Of a stretch of 24,208 bases of DNA, positions 23,930 to 24,208 are shown piece by piece. How positions within the stretch are numbered: position 1 is the first letter of the stretch; every line of letters starts with the position of its first letter. The stretch is from Bacteroidales bacterium UBA6229. GTDB lineage: Bacteria; Bacteroidota; Bacteroidia; Bacteroidales; F082. The stretch covers positions 6,318 to 30,525 of the forward strand of contig DJWN01000009.1 in NCBI GenBank assembly GCA_002440975.1, given 5' to 3'. The position numbers were made by a program, and so were the translations under genes. The notes beneath the pieces were generated by a model that saw only the letters and a program-made list of their open reading frames with translations, ran no database searches and was not told where the DNA came from.

Positions 23930-24208
23930 ATGAAAATCCTCTTTGTTTGTTTGGGCAATATCTGTCGCTCTCCCGCTGCCGAAGGCATTTTTAGTAAAAA
24001 AGCATACGAAGCTGGTTTAACGGTTACTGTCGATTCGGCGGGAACTTCGGCCTGGCATGCCGGCGAAAAAGCCGACCGAAGGATGCGTCAAACAGCCAAA
24101 AACAGAGGATATGAACTAACAAGCATATCCCGTCCGGTAATCTCTTCTGATTTTGATGACTTCGACTACCTCATCGCCATGGACGATCATAATTACGAAG
24201 ATCTGCGT
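23930..24208 (+). CDS. Low-molecular-weight protein-tyrosine phosphatase, cut by the window end
   Basis: The first 93 residues are present and the reading frame is open at the window edge. The active-site loop C7-LGNIC-R13-S14 is the CX5R signature of the LMW phosphatase family, placed near the N-terminus as usual. The segments VDSAGTSAWHAGEKADRRM, SRPVISSDFDDFDYLIAMD and DDHNYEDL are typical. The C-terminal aspartate general acid lies beyond the window. Members dephosphorylate phosphotyrosine proteins, often those controlling polysaccharide export. The target here is unknown. Confidence 0.93.
   Translation, partial: MKILFVCLGNICRSPAAEGIFSKKAYEAGLTVTVDSAGTSAWHAGEKADRRMRQTAKNRGYELTSISRPVISSDFDDFDYLIAMDDHNYEDLR

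Noticed and set aside
23511..23988. Two minus-strand ORFs of 90 and 81 codons
   Set aside because: They run through the two tRNA genes, the terminator and the start of the phosphatase gene.

Overview
The window is ordinary chromosomal DNA from a member of the Bacteroidota. Three things point to this: a secreted peptidase with a C-terminal type IX secretion (T9SS) sorting domain; promoters of the Bacteroidota form (TTTG or TTG, 19 nt, TAnnTTTG) with few Shine-Dalgarno sites; and families typical of the phylum (DUF5777, DUF4292, DUF4175, EnvC-like). Genus cannot be fixed from the sequence. There is no prophage, transposase, CRISPR array or recognisable defence system.

Region 1 (1-7770). A DUF5777 beta-barrel-type gene on the plus strand appears broken by a one-base frameshift near its 3' end. 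It converges on a minus-strand envelope operon that starts at a full-consensus promoter (7740-7770). In transcription order the operon holds a flippase, dUTPase (dut), a sugar nucleotidyltransferase, a TPR protein, a DUF4292 lipoprotein and an EnvC-like amidase activator. Gaps from dut onward are 26 bp or less, with one 8-bp overlap.

Region 2 (7731-12246). A 1227-residue, roughly 12-TM sensor histidine kinase with no response regulator beside it lies between two AT-rich intergenic regions that carry inverted repeats and no convincing genes.

Region 3 (12247-19358). A minus-strand cluster reads DUF4175 protein, an unrecognised 146-residue protein, ybeY, mnmG and a zinc-ribbon SAM methyltransferase. 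Two exact 16-bp palindromes, TGTTTCACGTGAAACA, sit in the gaps on either side of mnmG. They match the chromosomal ParB/Spo0J parS consensus and are the strongest unusual signal here. They suggest this locus lies in the origin-proximal, ParB-bound domain, although parA, parB and dnaA are not in the window.

Region 4 (19402-24208). On the plus strand are a secreted M1 peptidase with a T9SS tail, gltX, folB, a CWC-type cysteine-rich small protein overlapping folB by ATGA, and tRNA-Cys(GCA). tRNA-Thr(CGT) lies convergently on the minus strand across a shared bidirectional terminator. A low-molecular-weight tyrosine phosphatase is cut by the window end.

I found no convincing wholly new system. The best leads are the parS pair, the small protein before ybeY (possibly a degenerate GHKL-fold protein), the structured intergenic regions and the orphan kinase.
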